Positions 5,641-5,647 of a DNA stretch of 5,647 nucleotides are shown here, piece by piece (position 1 is the stretch's first letter; every line of letters starts with the position of its first letter). Made by a program: the position numbers and the translations under genes. Origin of the DNA: an uncultured Chloroflexota bacterium (GTDB taxonomy: Bacteria > Chloroflexota > Anaerolineae > Aggregatilineales > Phototrophicaceae); assembly GCA_937864975.1 (NCBI GenBank), contig CALMDI010000339.1, positions 1 to 5,647 on the forward strand, given 5' to 3'. The notes below the pieces were generated by a model that was not told the origin of the DNA, made no database searches, and saw nothing but the letters and a program-made list of their open reading frames with translations.

Positions 5641-5647
5641 ACCGCAT

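Overview
The window is about 60% G+C by eye, and every convincing gene reads on the + strand. Coding density is high. Gene content and protein style suggest an uncultured or environmental bacterium of the Chloroflexota (Anaerolineae-like). The pointers are coenzyme F420 genes, an SsnA-type aminohydrolase, and intergenic gaps filled with short heptad-phased and palindromic repeats. This taxonomic call is inference; there is no rRNA or marker gene here to settle it.

Region 1 (1-3140) is a tightly packed three-gene operon with gaps of 2 and 3 bases. It holds a fold-type II pyridoxal-phosphate enzyme of the cysteine synthase superfamily (cut off at its 5' end by the window edge), a 225-residue protein of unrecognised function, and a full-length SsnA-family metal-dependent aminohydrolase. 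In other bacteria SsnA lies in gene clusters for selenium-dependent molybdenum hydroxylases and for anaerobic purine/urate breakdown, which also carry a PLP-dependent lyase (YgeX). The pairing here looks like a variant of that nitrogen-compound catabolic module. The unknown middle protein is the part I cannot explain.

Region 2 (3141-5640) is a coenzyme F420 block: npdG (NADPH:F420 oxidoreductase), cofE (F420-0:gamma-glutamyl ligase) and a nitroreductase-fold flavoprotein resembling the C-terminal domain of actinobacterial FbiB. CofE and the flavoprotein together amount to a split FbiB. They would reduce dehydro-F420-0 and add the glutamate tail, and NpdG would then exchange electrons between NADPH and finished F420.

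The three larger intergenic gaps are not plain spacers. The ssnA-npdG gap and the cofE-flavoprotein gap each hold an inverted repeat whose arms are built of tandem 7-base units. The unit sequence differs between the two, and both elements begin inside the stop codon of the upstream gene. The npdG-cofE gap (198 bases) holds a different structured element around a perfect 20-base palindrome. No tRNA, rRNA, CRISPR array, transposase or complete insertion sequence was seen. The most interesting items are the paired heptad elements and the unknown operon protein.
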